Shown one piece after another: positions 5,875 through 6,391 of a DNA stretch of 6,391 bases. A model generated the notes under the pieces. It was not told the DNA's origin. It saw only the letters and a program-made list of their open reading frames with translations, and ran no database searches. Position numbers and translations under genes: made by a program. Each line of letters starts with the position of its first letter. Within the stretch, counting starts at the first letter, position 1. The DNA is from JAFLCA01 sp041907145 (GTDB lineage: Bacteria; Bdellovibrionota_C; UBA2361; JAFLCA01). Where the stretch lies: NCBI GenBank assembly GCA_041907145.1, contig JAYRHW010000049.1, positions 1 through 6,391 on the forward strand, in the 5' to 3' direction.

Positions 5875-6391
5875 ATGAGCGTTGAAAAAACCGTTCGAGA
5901 CCCTCAGAGCTGCAAGTCCGTCGTAGATGCTCTCGATGTCGATCCGCAATTTAAGGGCCCGATGTGGGTCTACAAGTACCATGAAAAAAAACTTAACTGG
6001 CATCTCAGTATCGCGACGCATGGCGAACCGGGCTCCGGCAAGTTTTCATTGGGCGGTTTTCGCATCGCGCCCCTGGCACGCGTGACCATGCCGGGATACG
6101 ACAATGACGCCGAAGCCATCGGGCTGGGCGTCGGTATGGAGGAAAAGGTCTACTGGTCGCGCATCATTAAGGTTGGAGGACCGCTCGGCCTAAAGAATAT
6201 CGACCGCATCGTGGGCGGAAAATGCGTCTTCTTCCCGACCCCAGGCTCCCGCATCGGCGAGAAATCCGATTTTGCAATGCTTGATTTTGCCATCAGCTGC
6301 CTCAAAGACTTCGAGGAGACCTCGGGCGTCTACCTGACCACGGGACAGGACCTGGGTCATGGTGTGATGTCCGATGGCAAAACGCAGTCGC
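5875..6391 (+). CDS. Glu/Leu/Phe/Val dehydrogenase-like protein, N-terminal part (runs off window)
   Basis: Open from ATG 5875 to the window edge with no stop: 172 full codons. The reading resembles the N-terminal substrate-binding/dimerization domain of amino-acid dehydrogenases, closest to leucine dehydrogenase. WHLSIATHGEPGSGKFSLGG then FRI (42-64) matches the family strand ending in LGGxRM. AIGLGVGMEEK (81-91) matches the helix with the substrate lysine, IVGGKCVFF (112-120) the GGxK loop with the catalytic lysine, and GVYLTTGQDLG (151-161) the YITAEDVG segment. Lys91, Lys116 and Asp159 therefore occupy the expected active-site positions. Odd: 25 residues separate the two lysines, against 12 in leucine dehydrogenase, because of about 13 extra residues (KVGGPLGLKNIDR region). 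The NAD-binding domain, if present, is beyond the window, so neither activity nor cofactor can be judged. It is preceded by AGGAAG at good spacing and lies 12 bases after the lipoprotein. The family call is from motif order, not overall identity. Confidence 0.68.
   Translation, partial: MSVEKTVRDPQSCKSVVDALDVDPQFKGPMWVYKYHEKKLNWHLSIATHGEPGSGKFSLGGFRIAPLARVTMPGYDNDAEAIGLGVGMEEKVYWSRIIKVGGPLGLKNIDRIVGGKCVFFPTPGSRIGEKSDFAMLDFAISCLKDFEETSGVYLTTGQDLGHGVMSDGKTQS

Noticed and set aside
5710..6021. 103-residue minus-strand open frame across the lipoprotein/dehydrogenase junction
   Set aside because: It is antisense to two better supported genes, including their junction with a ribosome binding site, and shows no recognisable motif.
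1..6391. Mobile elements, CRISPR arrays, tRNA or rRNA genes, riboswitches
   Set aside because: No transposase, repeat array, terminal repeats or structured RNA gene was seen; gene density and composition look like ordinary chromosome.

Overview
The window comes from a diderm (Gram-negative) bacterium, most likely a proteobacterium. Three things point there: an Hda-type DnaA-family ATPase with an N-terminal sliding-clamp motif, a periplasmic adaptor that carries the TolC-docking RLS motif, and a lipoprotein gene. Base composition is moderately GC-rich and even throughout. No insertion sequence, phage gene, tRNA, rRNA or CRISPR array is visible. The class cannot be fixed from this sequence alone.

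Layout. Positions 27-5048 carry five minus-strand genes, and positions 5161-6391 carry two plus-strand genes. They diverge from a 112-base spacer (5049-5160). Reading leftwards from the spacer: murA (UDP-GlcNAc enolpyruvyl transferase, Asp in place of the usual fosfomycin-sensitive Cys), then an hda-like gene overlapping murA by 7 bases. A 77-base gap follows that holds a 7-bp inverted repeat. Next comes a compact three-gene exporter operon: periplasmic adaptor, LolC/MacB-type permease and ATPase, with junctions of 3 bases and a 1-base overlap. Reading rightwards from the spacer: an unrecognised lipoprotein, then 12 bases later the start of a divergent Glu/Leu/Phe/Val dehydrogenase-like protein that runs off the window end.

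How the genes work together. The exporter genes encode the inner-membrane and periplasmic parts of a tripartite pump (adaptor, 4-TM FtsX-fold permease, separate ATPase). It would need a TolC-like outer-membrane protein, which is not in the window. murA performs the first committed step of peptidoglycan synthesis. Hda, with the DNA-loaded clamp, stimulates ATP hydrolysis by DnaA to limit re-initiation of replication, so the overlap puts a wall-synthesis gene and a replication regulator on one message. The lipoprotein/dehydrogenase-like pair is the least explained part: both proteins look unusual and their spacing suggests co-translation.

Most ordinary: the exporter operon. Most worth checking: the MurA Cys-to-Asp change, the murA-hda coupling, the 13-residue expansion between the two active-site lysines of the dehydrogenase-like protein, and the lipoprotein with a charged helical insert.
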